Source: an uncultured Campylobacter sp.
GTDB lineage: Bacteria; Campylobacterota; Campylobacteria; Campylobacterales; Campylobacteraceae
Direction of reading: 5' to 3'
DNA: 33,519 nucleotides
Assembly (NCBI RefSeq): GCF_937996225.1
Contig: NZ_CALKTC010000067.1
Span: 1 to 33,519, forward strand
Every line of letters begins with the position of its first letter. Position 1 is the first letter of the stretch. Below are positions 8,340 to 16,860 of the stretch, in pieces. The notes beneath the pieces are model-generated. The model was not told the DNA's origin and ran no database searches. It worked only from the letters and a program-made list of their open reading frames with translations. Both the position numbers and the translations under genes were made by a program.

Positions 8340-9682
8340 TGCTCGCCTCCTTCATTTGGATTTGCAAAGCGCATAGTAGCGAGTGTTGCATTAAAATACG
8401 CACTAGAAAGATTTGCTCCCTTTAAATTTACGCTCGTAATAGCAGAATTCTCATCTGTTAAACCCGCACTAGCGCAATTTGCGTTTTCTGGCTTAACGCT
8501 CATAAAGAAGGAATTTGTAACCTTGAAATTTATAATTGTGGGGTTCAAACCGACAAAATCTTTGCGGCTAGCTTTTTGAGCGAAATTTTTCTCGCAAACG
8601 CCCGCGTGCGCAAAATTTAACGCGAAATTTGCACTAGTAGAATTTTTACCCAATGGATTTTTCCCATCAAAGATTATCTTTGCGTGCGCAGAATTTAAAT
8701 TTATATGATGTGCACCACCAAAGCTTATCAAGGAATTCTCGCCGGTAAAGAAGGAATTTTTATCGTTAAGGCTCCGCGCAAAATTTGACGCGGAATCCGT
8801 GCCGATAGGATTTTTGCTAGAAGGGATTTCGCCTACGAAGCTTAATTTAGAATTCCGCCCATTTAAATTAGCGCCACAGCTTTGTTCCGTAAAATTTTGA
8901 GCGGAATTCTGCATGAAATTCTCCCCATCAAATCCATGCGCGCAATTCGCACTACCGCAAACGCCTAGCTTTGCGACGCGCTTAATGTGCCTGCCGCCCG
9001 CAAAATCGGTACTAAAAAACGCCCTAATCATATCTTCAATAACTAGCGCGCCCATCAATCGCTCGCCGAAGGCTAGGACGTTGGCGTCGTTGTGCTCTCT
9101 AGCTAGTCTAGCGCTCGTTGCGTCATGACACAGCGCGCAGCGGATGTGAGCGTGGCGGTTTGCGGCGATGCTGATACCGATGCCCGTACCGCAAATCAAA
9201 ACGCCGTAAATGCCGTAGTCGGTGGAATTTAAAATTTTATCTTTGCTCGCATTCTGGCTTATGGCTGCGTTTACGCAGGTAGTCATGCTTTCGCTAGTGT
9301 TAAAATTTTGACGACTAGCGTTTTTAACAGCGTTAAAATTTTCATTTTTTCCGCTACATTGTACGGCGTCGTTAAAATTTCCGCAGCCGTTTATACTTGC
9401 GACAAAATTTTCGTTACCGCCCGCTTCGGAATTTTCCGCGGCCGTGGCGGAATTTTTGCTGCTACTTTCTTTAAAATTTTCACTTCGCGCGCAAGCTTCA
9501 CATTCGGCTAAAATTTTATCCGCCAACGTGTCCGCAAAATCGGGATAGTCCACGCTCGCTTCGGCACTATGCGTGCCAAGATCGACCGCTTCGTAACCTA
9601 AAGCGGCGAGCGCTTTTTTGGCTTGCTCTTTGGCATGAAAGCCCGCATGATCGCTTGCTATGAAAATTTTATTTATTTGCAT
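8336..9682 (-). CDS. rpiB: Ribose-5-phosphate isomerase B with two large low-complexity additions
   Basis: 448 residues against about 145-150 for the family. The core is intact but in two pieces: residues 1-65 (FIASDHAGFHAKEQ, VDLGTHSAEASVDYPDFA) and about 155-240 (YGVLICGTGIGISIAANR with catalytic Cys164, AREHNDANVLAFGERL with His197, FAGGRHIKRV). Between them is an 89-residue insert rich in ENF, KNS and NFN. After the core comes a roughly 208-residue tail of the same style (GENFMQNSAQNFTEQ and onward). The insert sits in the loop before the active-site strand, so the fold may tolerate it. RpiB interconverts ribulose- and ribose-5-phosphate in the cytoplasm. The ATG follows the lepB stop by 9 bases. 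Confidence 0.93.
   Translation of the reverse strand: MQINKIFIASDHAGFHAKEQAKKALAALGYEAVDLGTHSAEASVDYPDFADTLADKILAECEACARSENFKESSSKNSATAAENSEAGGNENFVASINGCGNFNDAVQCSGKNENFNAVKNASRQNFNTSESMTTCVNAAISQNASKDKILNSTDYGIYGVLICGTGIGISIAANRHAHIRCALCHDATSARLAREHNDANVLAFGERLMGALVIEDMIRAFFSTDFAGGRHIKRVAKLGVCGSANCAHGFDGENFMQNSAQNFTEQSCGANLNGRNSKLSFVGEIPSSKNPIGTDSASNFARSLNDKNSFFTGENSLISFGGAHHINLNSAHAKIIFDGKNPLGKNSTSANFALNFAHAGVCEKNFAQKASRKDFVGLNPTIINFKVTNSFFMSVKPENANCASAGLTDENSAITSVNLKGANLSSAYFNATLATMRFANPNEGGEQ
8339..8962 (-). repeat. RAATTY-studded C-terminal extension of RpiB
   Basis: Codes for residues 241-448, beyond the normal RpiB end. About 17 RAATTY hexamers are present in 624 bp, each usually inside an Asn-Phe, Asn-Ser or Asn-Leu codon pair. 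There is no recognisable domain. The reading frame is kept open over the whole length and ends in an ATGA overlap with the next gene, so it is translated if the annotation is right. Confidence 0.75.
9221..9487 (-). repeat. RAATTY-studded internal insert of RpiB
   Basis: Codes for residues about 66-154, between the second helix and the catalytic strand of RpiB. Nine RAATTY sites lie in 267 bp, mostly as AAAATTTT or GGAATTTT, spaced irregularly at about 20-40 bp apart from one gap of about 70 bp. The translated unit is roughly (E/K/G)N(F/S)-x(5-9). Confidence 0.78.
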
Positions 9683-9691
9683 TACCGCTCC

Positions 9692-10537
9692 TTATTTTTG
9701 CTCGTAGATTAGGCTCTCATCGTTTTGCAAGGTATCGACGAAACGCCCGATTCGCTCCCAGCGGATCTTGCGATCGGCGTCGATACTAAAATATGTAAAC
9801 CACGGCTTACCGACGATCAGACGATAAGGTACCGGACCCCAGAAGCGGCTATCAGCGGAATTATTGCGATTATCACCTATCATAAAATACTCATCCTGCG
9901 GCACTTTGATGTAAAAGGCATTGAAGCTTATCCCCGCAGCTTCGAAGCTGTGAGGGATTTCGCTTAGACTAATGGGCTTCATAGAAAATTCACCCTTCTC
10001 AAGTGCGATTTTGACATTTGTTAGCATTGAGTTTCTAGCATTAGGGTCGTAGTGAATGCCCTTAAATTTATACGGCTCTTTGACATATTTTTCGCCGCCC
10101 AAAATCACAATGTCGCGAGCATCATAGTTTGCGGCAATGAACTCGTCGCCTTCATGCGGACGAAGATAGAAATTATTTAGATCAAATATCACCTCGTCGC
10201 CGCCTACGGCAAAATTTCGCTTTACAAAGTGCATTTTTTCATTAAGCGGATAGCGAAAAACCACGATGTCGCCGCGCTTCGGACCCTCGCCACGGATGAT
10301 ATGCCCATCTCCGTCGCTGTCCGGAGCTACCTGCCACTCTACAAATGGAATATGCGGGGTCGGGATGCCGTAGCTAAATTTTTTAACGAATAAAAAATCG
10401 CCCTCTAAAAGCGTAGTGCGCATCGATCCGCTGGGGATCACGAAGGCTTGCGCAACAAAAAGAATGACGAATAAAACGACGATGACCGTCCCCGTCCAAC
10501 TCGATAAAAATTTGTAAATTTTACTTAGTATTTTCAT
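9692..10537 (-). CDS. lepB: Signal peptidase I
   Basis: 281 residues. The N-terminal anchor (about 15-33, GTVIVVLFVILFVAQAFVI) leads directly into SGSMRTTLLEGDFLFVKKF with catalytic Ser38. The general-base Lys106 is in HFVKRNFAVGGDEV, and GDNRNNSADSRFWGPVP (about 221-237) is conserved box E. It cleaves signal peptides of exported proteins on the periplasmic face of the inner membrane, downstream of the SecA encoded elsewhere in this window. The start is directly adjacent to the folD stop. A mid-protein stretch (120-200) is longer than in short LepBs but typical for this phylum. Confidence 0.97.
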   Translation of the reverse strand: MKILSKIYKFLSSWTGTVIVVLFVILFVAQAFVIPSGSMRTTLLEGDFLFVKKFSYGIPTPHIPFVEWQVAPDSDGDGHIIRGEGPKRGDIVVFRYPLNEKMHFVKRNFAVGGDEVIFDLNNFYLRPHEGDEFIAANYDARDIVILGGEKYVKEPYKFKGIHYDPNARNSMLTNVKIALEKGEFSMKPISLSEIPHSFEAAGISFNAFYIKVPQDEYFMIGDNRNNSADSRFWGPVPYRLIVGKPWFTYFSIDADRKIRWERIGRFVDTLQNDESLIYEQK

Positions 10538-11395
10538 TTAGGCTCTTTGTCTTAAGCGATTTTTCGCCGATTTTATCGTATTACTCAAAAGCATCGCAAT
10601 CGTCATCGGCCCCACGCCTCCGGGTACTGGAGTAATTAGCGAGCATTTTGGTGCGACCGCATCAAAATCGACGTCGCCTCTTAGTTTGCCGTCGCCGCCG
10701 CGATTAATCCCCACATCGATCACTACCGCGCCTTGTTTTACCATATCGGCGCCCACAAAATGCACCTTGCCGACCGCCACGACCAAAATATCGGCGTCTG
10801 CGCAAAGCTGCTTTAAATTTTTCGTCTTGCTATGAGCGATAGTGACGGTGGCGTCGACATTTAACAGCAGGCTCGCCATCGGCTTTCCGACGATATTGCT
10901 ACGCCCCAGCACGACGGCATTTTTGCCCGCAATCTGCACGCCGTATTCCTCAAGCAAGCGCATCACGCCAAGCGGAGTGCAAGGCACAAAACCGTCCGAA
11001 AGCCCACTAGTAAGCTTGCCTACGTTTATCGCACTAAATCCGTCCACGTCCTTTTGCGGGCTTATTTTTTCTAAAATTTTATTCGTATCAATGTGCTTTG
11101 GAAGCGGCAACTGCACCAAGATGCCGTCAATGCTTTCGTCTTCGTTTAAATTTTCTATCAGTTCTAAAAGCGCCGCCTCGCTCACGTCGGAGCTCAAGCG
11201 GTGCGCTACGGATCGGATCCCACAGGCGGCGCAGGCTTTTTCCTTGCTCGCGACATAGGTCTTACTAGCCGCGTCCTCGCCTACCAAAATCACCGCCAGC
11301 GCGGGCTCTACGCCCTTTGCGGCAAGGTTTGAAGCGACCGATTTGATCTCCTCTTTTACCTTCGCGCTTATGCTTTTGCCGTCGATTAAAGTCAT
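10538..11395 (-). CDS. folD: Bifunctional methylenetetrahydrofolate dehydrogenase / cyclohydrolase
   Basis: 285 residues. ILVGEDAASKTYVASKEKAC carries the Tyr/Lys active-site pair; QLPLPKHID, PQKDVDGFSAINVGKL, CTPLGVM, VLGRSNIVGKPM (dinucleotide site) and PVPGGVGPMTIAMLL complete the family signature. It oxidises 5,10-methylene-THF and hydrolyses methenyl-THF to 10-formyl-THF in the cytoplasm, feeding purine and fMet synthesis. AAGG stands 7 bases before the ATG. It appears to be the first gene of the minus-strand operon that runs to ychF; no strong promoter is obvious upstream. Confidence 0.97.
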   Translation of the reverse strand: MTLIDGKSISAKVKEEIKSVASNLAAKGVEPALAVILVGEDAASKTYVASKEKACAACGIRSVAHRLSSDVSEAALLELIENLNEDESIDGILVQLPLPKHIDTNKILEKISPQKDVDGFSAINVGKLTSGLSDGFVPCTPLGVMRLLEEYGVQIAGKNAVVLGRSNIVGKPMASLLLNVDATVTIAHSKTKNLKQLCADADILVVAVGKVHFVGADMVKQGAVVIDVGINRGGDGKLRGDVDFDAVAPKCSLITPVPGGVGPMTIAMLLSNTIKSAKNRLRQRA

Positions 11396-11714
11396 TTAAA
11401 GCCTTTTTGAGAAATAGGGAATGTTACCCTAAAATTTATAAAATTTAGATTTATTCAGCGGGATTTTATGGGAATTTGAAAGAATTTTAAAAAAAATTTC
11501 GTCCTGAATTTAAGCCCGTTTAAACAAGATGAAATTTTATCGTCGCATCATAAGCGGATAGGCGTCTTGGCGTCGCCACGCTCAGGTTTTGGCGTTCGTA
11601 CAGCCAATATTGCGGGATTGAGCCTTTTTTATCCATGGGCGAGTAGGAACTGCGACGTTGTTATTTCCCCGCCGCTATAGCACCCGTATTGCGGCTTGCT
11701 GCGCAGCGCCCGTT
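11396..11714. other. Non-coding stretch with a possible short remnant
   Basis: No intact gene. On the minus strand a short frame reads MDKKGSIPQYWLYERQN and on to KFHLV before a stop at about 11520. It lies downstream of the small lipoprotein gene in a different frame and could be a frameshifted remainder of a once longer lipoprotein. Hexamers of the RAATTY class occur near the folD end. Confidence 0.3.
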
Positions 11715-11849
11715 TTATGCATAATAGTAGCCCATATAATGGCGGCTTGGTGTCGTATCTTGCTCGGCGGGGGAGTCTTGCGGCCCGCTTCTAGAACAGC
11801 CGCACAGAAACAGCGTCACGCACAGCAATAAAACGATCTTTTTCACCAT
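11715..11849 (-). CDS. Small predicted lipoprotein (44 residues)
   Basis: The sequence starts MVKKIVLLLCVTLFLCGCSR: a basic start, a hydrophobic core and a lipobox-like LCGC with the acylated Cys at residue 18 (Cys at -2 is slightly unusual). The mature part is only about 27 residues, polar, ending YMGYYYA. AAGGA sits 6 bases before the ATG. It would be exported by Sec, cut by signal peptidase II and acylated, then possibly handled by the Lol proteins encoded nearby. The tail may be truncated, since a protein-like frame continues downstream out of frame. Function unknown. Confidence 0.6.
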   Translation of the reverse strand: MVKKIVLLLCVTLFLCGCSRSGPQDSPAEQDTTPSRHYMGYYYA

Positions 11850-12202
11850 AAATCCTTTCAAGATTTTTATGATTTCATCTTCGAGTGGTTTTGAAATTTT
11901 ACAAAATTTAGAAAAGCGCTCATAAAAATTTGCTCCCCTTTGAAATTTAAAATTTTGAATAAATTTGAACGAGCAAATTTATCAAATTTAGGCTTTGCGC
12001 GGGTTGCGATCTCGCGCAAAGAGCGCAGCTCTAAGGTCGCTAATCGTATTTGTGCGGTATTTAATGCAGCACAAACCCACGTCGCACAAGATCGCGCAGC
12101 CTCCGTCCCGCTCGCCGAAATACCGCGCTCAACGTGCCGAACACAGCCGCGCCGCTTTGGAATTTTAAAATTTCGCCGAATTTTAAAGGTACCGCGTTAA
12201 AT
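11850..12202. other. Non-coding stretch upstream of the small lipoprotein
   Basis: AT-rich with several AAATTT and AAAATTTT motifs, then a GC-richer part (about 12000-12170) with no frame that has a ribosome site or recognisable product. It lies downstream of the LolC/E gene on the minus strand and would hold the lipoprotein promoter. Confidence 0.45.
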
Positions 12203-13393
12203 TTACTCGTTGCGCAGCGTTTGCAGCACGTCGATCTGCGTGGCTTTTTTGGCCGGATACCATGACGATAGCGCTACGATAAGCACCGCGCCGATTAAAA
12301 TCATCGCCAAATCGCCTAGCGAGAGCTCCATCGGTAGCTTCGAGCTTCCGTAAACGTCGGCCGGCAGATTTACGATGTCGAAGCTTCCGAGCAGCCACAC
12401 GCCAAATAGGCCCAAAATGAGCCCGAATATGATGCCGCCGCCGCCGATCGTGGCTCCGAGCGCAAAAAAGGTTCTCTTAACCTCCTTTTTGCTGGCTCCC
12501 AAGCTAAGTAAAAGCGCGATCTCTTGGCGACGGTTCATAACGGTCATCAGAAGCGAACTTACGATATTTAGGCTCGCGACCAGGATTATTAGCATCAGCA
12601 CGATGAAAAGCGCGCGCTTTTCAAGCGCAAGGGCACTGAAAAAATTGCCGTTTTGCTGCCACCAGCCCACGGCGCTAGCACCGCCGGGGAGGCTTTTTTT
12701 GATGCGCTCCAGATCCTTAAACGGATCGTTTGAAAAAACATGCACGCCGTCGAAGGTCCCCTCGTCATAGCCTAAAATTTTGGCTAAATCGCTCGCGTCC
12801 GCGTAAGAATACGCCTTGTCGTAGGCGATCAACCCCGAGCTGAAATCCGCGCGCACATCAAAGCGCTTCATCTTTGGGATCAGCGCAAACCCGCCCGGAT
12901 CGCTCTTCGTAAAGATCATCGTAATCTTGCCGCCCTCATCCAGCATAAACTCGTCCTTGATCCCGCGCCCTATCATGATGCCGTAATCCGTTAGATTGGC
13001 GTCTTTGACGCCTGCTGCGACGACGGAGTTGATCCGCTTTTCGTCGTTTAAATTTACGCCGAAAATCAGCCCACCCTCGAGCTTCTCGCCGCTTTTGGCG
13101 ATGACTTGCGAGCTGATGTAAGGGCTAAAGATCAGATCGGGAAAGTCCGCCCGCAGCCCCTCCACGTCATCTTTTGAAATACCGCCGCGAAAGTGGCTGT
13201 GGATCGTGATCGGGTAGTTCATCGTAAAGAGCTTGCGCTCGAATTCCTTATCAAAGCCGTTCATTATCGCCATCGCGACGATCAGCACCGTAAGCCCCAC
13301 GCCGACGCCCAAAAACGCAAGCAGCGCCGAAAGCGTAATGAAGGGCTGAGAGCGGTCGAATCTGAGATATTTGAATAATAAATACTTTACCAA
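12203..13393 (-). CDS. LolC/LolE-family lipoprotein-releasing ABC permease
   Basis: 396 residues from the TTG at 13393, which has AAGGA 7 bases upstream and gives the usual family start (M/V)KYLLFKYLRF; a GTG at 13417 lies inside a large palindrome and lacks a site. One membrane helix follows TLSALLAFLGVGVGLTVLIV, then a periplasmic domain of about 220 residues after IMNGFDKEFERKLFTMNYP, then the FtsX core with three helices (ALFIVLMLIILVASLNIVSS, MTVMNRRQEIALLLSLGAS, SWYPAKKATQIDVLQTLRNE). It would extract lipoproteins from the inner membrane and pass them to LolA, encoded nearby at 16861; the LolD ATPase is not in the window. In this phylum one such permease often serves both roles, so I give no C/E symbol. 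Confidence 0.9.
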   Translation of the reverse strand: MVKYLLFKYLRFDRSQPFITLSALLAFLGVGVGLTVLIVAMAIMNGFDKEFERKLFTMNYPITIHSHFRGGISKDDVEGLRADFPDLIFSPYISSQVIAKSGEKLEGGLIFGVNLNDEKRINSVVAAGVKDANLTDYGIMIGRGIKDEFMLDEGGKITMIFTKSDPGGFALIPKMKRFDVRADFSSGLIAYDKAYSYADASDLAKILGYDEGTFDGVHVFSNDPFKDLERIKKSLPGGASAVGWWQQNGNFFSALALEKRALFIVLMLIILVASLNIVSSLLMTVMNRRQEIALLLSLGASKKEVKRTFFALGATIGGGGIIFGLILGLFGVWLLGSFDIVNLPADVYGSSKLPMELSLGDLAMILIGAVLIVALSSWYPAKKATQIDVLQTLRNE

Positions 13394-13406
13394 AAAGCCG
13401 TCCTTG

Positions 13407-13452
13407 TAAAATTTCACATAAAATTTAGCGCTAAATTCTATGTGAAATTTTA
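13407..13452. repeat. 46-bp near-perfect palindrome just upstream of the LolC/E start
   Basis: The two halves centre on AGCGCT; arms of 23 bp match with a single mismatch and contain AAATTTCACATA and AAATTTAGC. In the minus-strand mRNA it would fold immediately 5' of the AAGGA site of the permease gene, so it could control translation or end an upstream transcript. Confidence 0.8.
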
Positions 13453-14121
13453 AGTATTTAGGAATTTTAAAATTCCAAAAACGAGTTTTGTGCCTTCAAA
13501 TATGAAAGCTTCAGCGGACTTTGAAAATTTAAAATCGCGACGAAATCTATTTTATACGCATGAAATTTAGTCCCCAAGAGATATCGGATACAGCAAATCA
13601 AACAGACCTCTTTGCCGAGACTTCGGAATTCTAAACTCAAATTCTAAATTTTAAAATTTCAAATGCCTCAAAATTTTAAAATTTTTAGAAATTTAAAACT
13701 TTTTTAGAATTTTGAAATTCTTAAAAATTTAAAGGCAGATTTCGCTTGCAAGCTCGCCCGTAATCGCATAAATTTAAAATTTAAATGCATGCCGTATCTT
13801 AGCGCACCAAATTTAAATATCGCAACGCCGCCGATCGCACTTTGAAGCACGGTGCGCCACAACAGCGCTGCGAAAACAAGTAGCCAAAGGCACCAAGTGC
13901 GCTTTTAAATTTTAAAATTTCAAAACCAAAGTTCCACCCTCTCGCGCAGCTTTGTGCGCCCTCTATATCGCCTCGCGATCAAGCCTCTTTTAAAATTTTA
14001 TGACGCTCCGCCCTCGACCGATCCGCTAAATACAAAAGCAAAGCAAGGTCGAAAGCGCCGATCGCGCAATGCTCGCAATCGAGATCACCGATCGTGCGAT
14101 ACTTACGACCGAGCGCCGCGC
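13453..14121. other. Non-coding RAATTY-rich stretch between secA and the LolC/E gene
   Basis: No gene is visible over about 670 bp. It includes the perfect palindrome GGAATTTTAAAATTCC at 13461-13476 and a run of overlapping AAATTT, AAAATTTT and GAATTTT motifs at about 13620-13740 that can fold into AT-only hairpins. The part from about 13780 to 14121 is more GC-rich without a credible frame. Confidence 0.5.
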
Positions 14122-16740
14122 CTACCTCGCAAAGCCGCCTTTTTTCGGACCGCCCTTGCCGTGGCAGTCTTTGTATTTTTTGCCGCTGCCGCAAGGGCAA
14201 GGATCATTTCGCTTAGGCTTTTTGTCGCCAAACTCGTCTGAGCCCTTTAGCTGCGCTTCATTCGTGCTTGCGGCGGCGAGTTCTTTGGCGTTTGAGCTCT
14301 CCATGCGCTCCTGCATCGCGCGTTGCTCAGCTTCGATCTCCTCCCTAGATTTAAACTGGATCGAATGCAGCAAGCGGATGCTATCGGATTTGAGGCGCAT
14401 TACAAGCTCCATAAAAAGATTGTAGCTCTCCTTTTTATATTCGGTAAGCGGATCTTTGTGGTTGTAGCCGCGAAGTCCGATGCCCGCCTTTAGGATATCC
14501 ATCTGATACAGATGCTCCCGCCAGTCGCGATCGACGATCTGCAAATAAAGCATCTTTTCGATACTTTTGCGCTGCTGCGGATCGATCGGCGCCATCTTGT
14601 TTTCATACGAAACGGCAAGCGCGCCGATGATCTTTTCTTTCAGCTCTTTGAAATCATCGACCTTCTCAAGCTCGCTATTTTCGAGCACCTCGCCCGTTTC
14701 TTGAGCGATTTTAGCGACGATCGGAAATTTATCGACCTCTTTGATATTTGCGCCGTCGAAAATTTCAAGCTCCTCAAGCACGCTAGAGATATATTCCTCG
14801 CGGTTTTGAATGATTTTATCTTTCAGATCGTAGTCGGGGTCCAAAAGCTCGTTGCGATATTTATAGATCGTCTTGCGCTGCTCGTTTGCGACGTCGTCGT
14901 ATTCGAGGATATTTTTACGCGCTTCAAAATGCAAGCTCTCGACCTTTTTCTGCGCGTTCTCTACTGCGCGCGAAACCATGCCTGATTCAATATGTTCGCC
15001 ATCTTTTAGCCCCAAGCGATCCATGATATTTTTGATCTTGTCGCTACCAAAAATTCTAAGCAGGTTATCCTCCAAGCTTAAGAAAAATCTACTCTCGCCC
15101 GGATCTCCCTGGCGCCCGCTTCGTCCGCGGAGCTGATTATCGATACGGCGACTTTCGTGACGCTCGGTACCTAAAATATACAGCCCGCCCAAAGCGCGCA
15201 CTTCGTCGTCTATGCGGATATCCACGCCGCGTCCCGCCATATTCGTAGCGATCGTAACTGCGCCCTTTACGCCCGCGTCTTTGATGATCTGCGCTTCGCG
15301 CTCGTGATTTTTGGCGTTTAGCACGGAGTGCGCGATGTTTTCTTTAACCAAAAGCTCGTGCAGCTTCTCACTCTTTTCAATCGACGCCGTACCCACTAGC
15401 ACGGGCTGACCTTTGGAATTTAGCCGCTTGATCTCGCTAATGACGGCGTCAAATTTCTCGCGCTCGGTCTTGTAGATAAGATCGTTTTGATCCTTTCTGA
15501 TGACCGGCACGTTCGTAGGGATAGAGACTACTTCGAGTTTGTAAATTTGAGAAAATTCCGTTGCTTCCGTCTGTGCCGTACCCGTCATACCGGCGAGTTT
15601 TTCGTAAAGACGGAAGTAGTTTTGAAAGGTAATGTCGGCAAGAGTTTGGCTCTCCTCTTGGATCTGCACGCCCTCTTTAGCTTCAAGAGCCTGGTGTAAG
15701 CCTTCGCTGAATCTGCGACCTTCGCTAAGACGACCCGTAAATTCATCCACGATTATGACCTGCCCGTCGCGCACGACGTAGTGCACGTCCTTTTCAAATA
15801 GATAATTCGCCTTAAGTGCTTGATCAAGGTAGTGGCTAAGCACGGCATTTTCGAGACTATAAAGATTATCTACGCCGAAAAGCTTCTCGGCTTTTGAAAT
15901 TCCCGCTTCGGTAATCAAAACGGCGCGATTTTTCTCATCTACGGTAAAATCACCCGTCGCCTTGCCTTTCGGATCGGCTGGCGCCTCGCCGCGGATCATT
16001 TGGCGAGCTACTTCGTTTGCCTTGATGTAGCCGTCCAGGGTGCGGTTCGTAGGGCCAGAGATGATAAGTGGCGTCCTGGCTTCGTCGATTAAAATACTAT
16101 CAACTTCATCGACGATTACGAAATGATGCCCACGCTGCACCTTTTCATCCGCGCTAAATTTCATATTATCGCGCAGGTAGTCAAAGCCGAACTCGTTGTT
16201 TGTGCCATAAGTGATGTCGCACGCGTACGCAGCCTTGCGCTTGGCGTCATCGTATTCGCCGCCTACGATCACACCGGTACTAAGCCCTAAAAATTCATAT
16301 AGCTCGCCCATTTGCGCGGCATCGCGCTTAGCTAGATAGTCGTTTACGGTCACGACATGCACACCCTTGCCCTCCATCGCATTAAGCACTACCGCCAAAG
16401 TCGCTACGAGGGTCTTTCCTTCGCCCGTTTTCATCTCGGCAATCGCGCCGTCGTTTAGCACCAAACCGCCTATCAGCTGAACGTCGAAGTGGCGCATATT
16501 TAGCACTCTTTTTCCCGCCTCTCGCACGATAGCAAACACTTCGTTAAGCACGTCATCCGTGCTCTTTTCGCCCGCGCGAATTTGCGCTCTTAACGCTTCA
16601 AATTCGGCCTTAAGCGCCGCATCGTCCATCGCCGCGTAGTTTTCTTCAAGCGCACTGATCTGTGCTGCGCGCTTGGCGTATTGTTTGACGATCCTATCGT
16701 TTTTAGTACCGAAAATCCCGTGGATGACCTTTTTAAACAT
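14122..16740 (-). CDS. secA: Preprotein translocase ATPase SecA
   Basis: 872 residues from the ATG at 16740 (MFKKVIHGIFG), which has AAGG 7 bases upstream; a longer frame to 16782 has no homology-like sequence. Walker A is MKTGEGKT (103-110); IVDEVDSILIDEARTPLI is the DEAD-type motif II region; TNMAGRGVDIRI and GRSGRQGDPGESRFFLSLED are NBD2 motifs. The C-terminus has the zinc/SecB-type motif CPCGSGKKYKDCH. It drives post-translational export through SecYEG. It is divergent from lolA with a 120-bp shared regulatory gap. Length and motifs are normal, with no low-complexity insert, in contrast to several neighbours. Confidence 0.98.
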   Translation of the reverse strand: MFKKVIHGIFGTKNDRIVKQYAKRAAQISALEENYAAMDDAALKAEFEALRAQIRAGEKSTDDVLNEVFAIVREAGKRVLNMRHFDVQLIGGLVLNDGAIAEMKTGEGKTLVATLAVVLNAMEGKGVHVVTVNDYLAKRDAAQMGELYEFLGLSTGVIVGGEYDDAKRKAAYACDITYGTNNEFGFDYLRDNMKFSADEKVQRGHHFVIVDEVDSILIDEARTPLIISGPTNRTLDGYIKANEVARQMIRGEAPADPKGKATGDFTVDEKNRAVLITEAGISKAEKLFGVDNLYSLENAVLSHYLDQALKANYLFEKDVHYVVRDGQVIIVDEFTGRLSEGRRFSEGLHQALEAKEGVQIQEESQTLADITFQNYFRLYEKLAGMTGTAQTEATEFSQIYKLEVVSIPTNVPVIRKDQNDLIYKTEREKFDAVISEIKRLNSKGQPVLVGTASIEKSEKLHELLVKENIAHSVLNAKNHEREAQIIKDAGVKGAVTIATNMAGRGVDIRIDDEVRALGGLYILGTERHESRRIDNQLRGRSGRQGDPGESRFFLSLEDNLLRIFGSDKIKNIMDRLGLKDGEHIESGMVSRAVENAQKKVESLHFEARKNILEYDDVANEQRKTIYKYRNELLDPDYDLKDKIIQNREEYISSVLEELEIFDGANIKEVDKFPIVAKIAQETGEVLENSELEKVDDFKELKEKIIGALAVSYENKMAPIDPQQRKSIEKMLYLQIVDRDWREHLYQMDILKAGIGLRGYNHKDPLTEYKKESYNLFMELVMRLKSDSIRLLHSIQFKSREEIEAEQRAMQERMESSNAKELAAASTNEAQLKGSDEFGDKKPKRNDPCPCGSGKKYKDCHGKGGPKKGGFAR

Positions 16741-16821
16741 CTCAAACCTTAGTTTTAAAATTTTAACCGCGCATATTAACATATTTTTAGTTTCTATTTA
16801 ATTAAATCCTAGAAAAACGGC

Positions 16822-16827
16822 TATAAT
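16822..16827 (+). promoter_or_regulatory. Predicted -10 box for lolA
   Basis: TATAAT preceded by GGC and followed by ACGCGC, 33 bases before the lolA ATG. No clear -35 is visible, which is usual in Campylobacter. AAAGG at 16848-16852 serves as the ribosome site. Confidence 0.6.
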
Positions 16828-16860
16828 ACGCGCAAATTTTCAAAAATAAAGGCAAAATTT

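Noticed and set aside
8336..9682. Intein or inserted functional domain in RpiB
   Set aside because: No intein splice motifs (Cys/Ser start, HN-C/S end) and no homing-endonuclease motif; the sequence is low-complexity.
11396..14121. tRNA or rRNA genes in the long gaps
   Set aside because: No cloverleaf-like T-loop GGTTCGAATCC pattern or rRNA sequence was seen in any gap on reading; a tRNA scan was not possible here.
14069..15699. Plus-strand frames opposite secA
   Set aside because: Shadows of the secA reading frame; secA has all family motifs.
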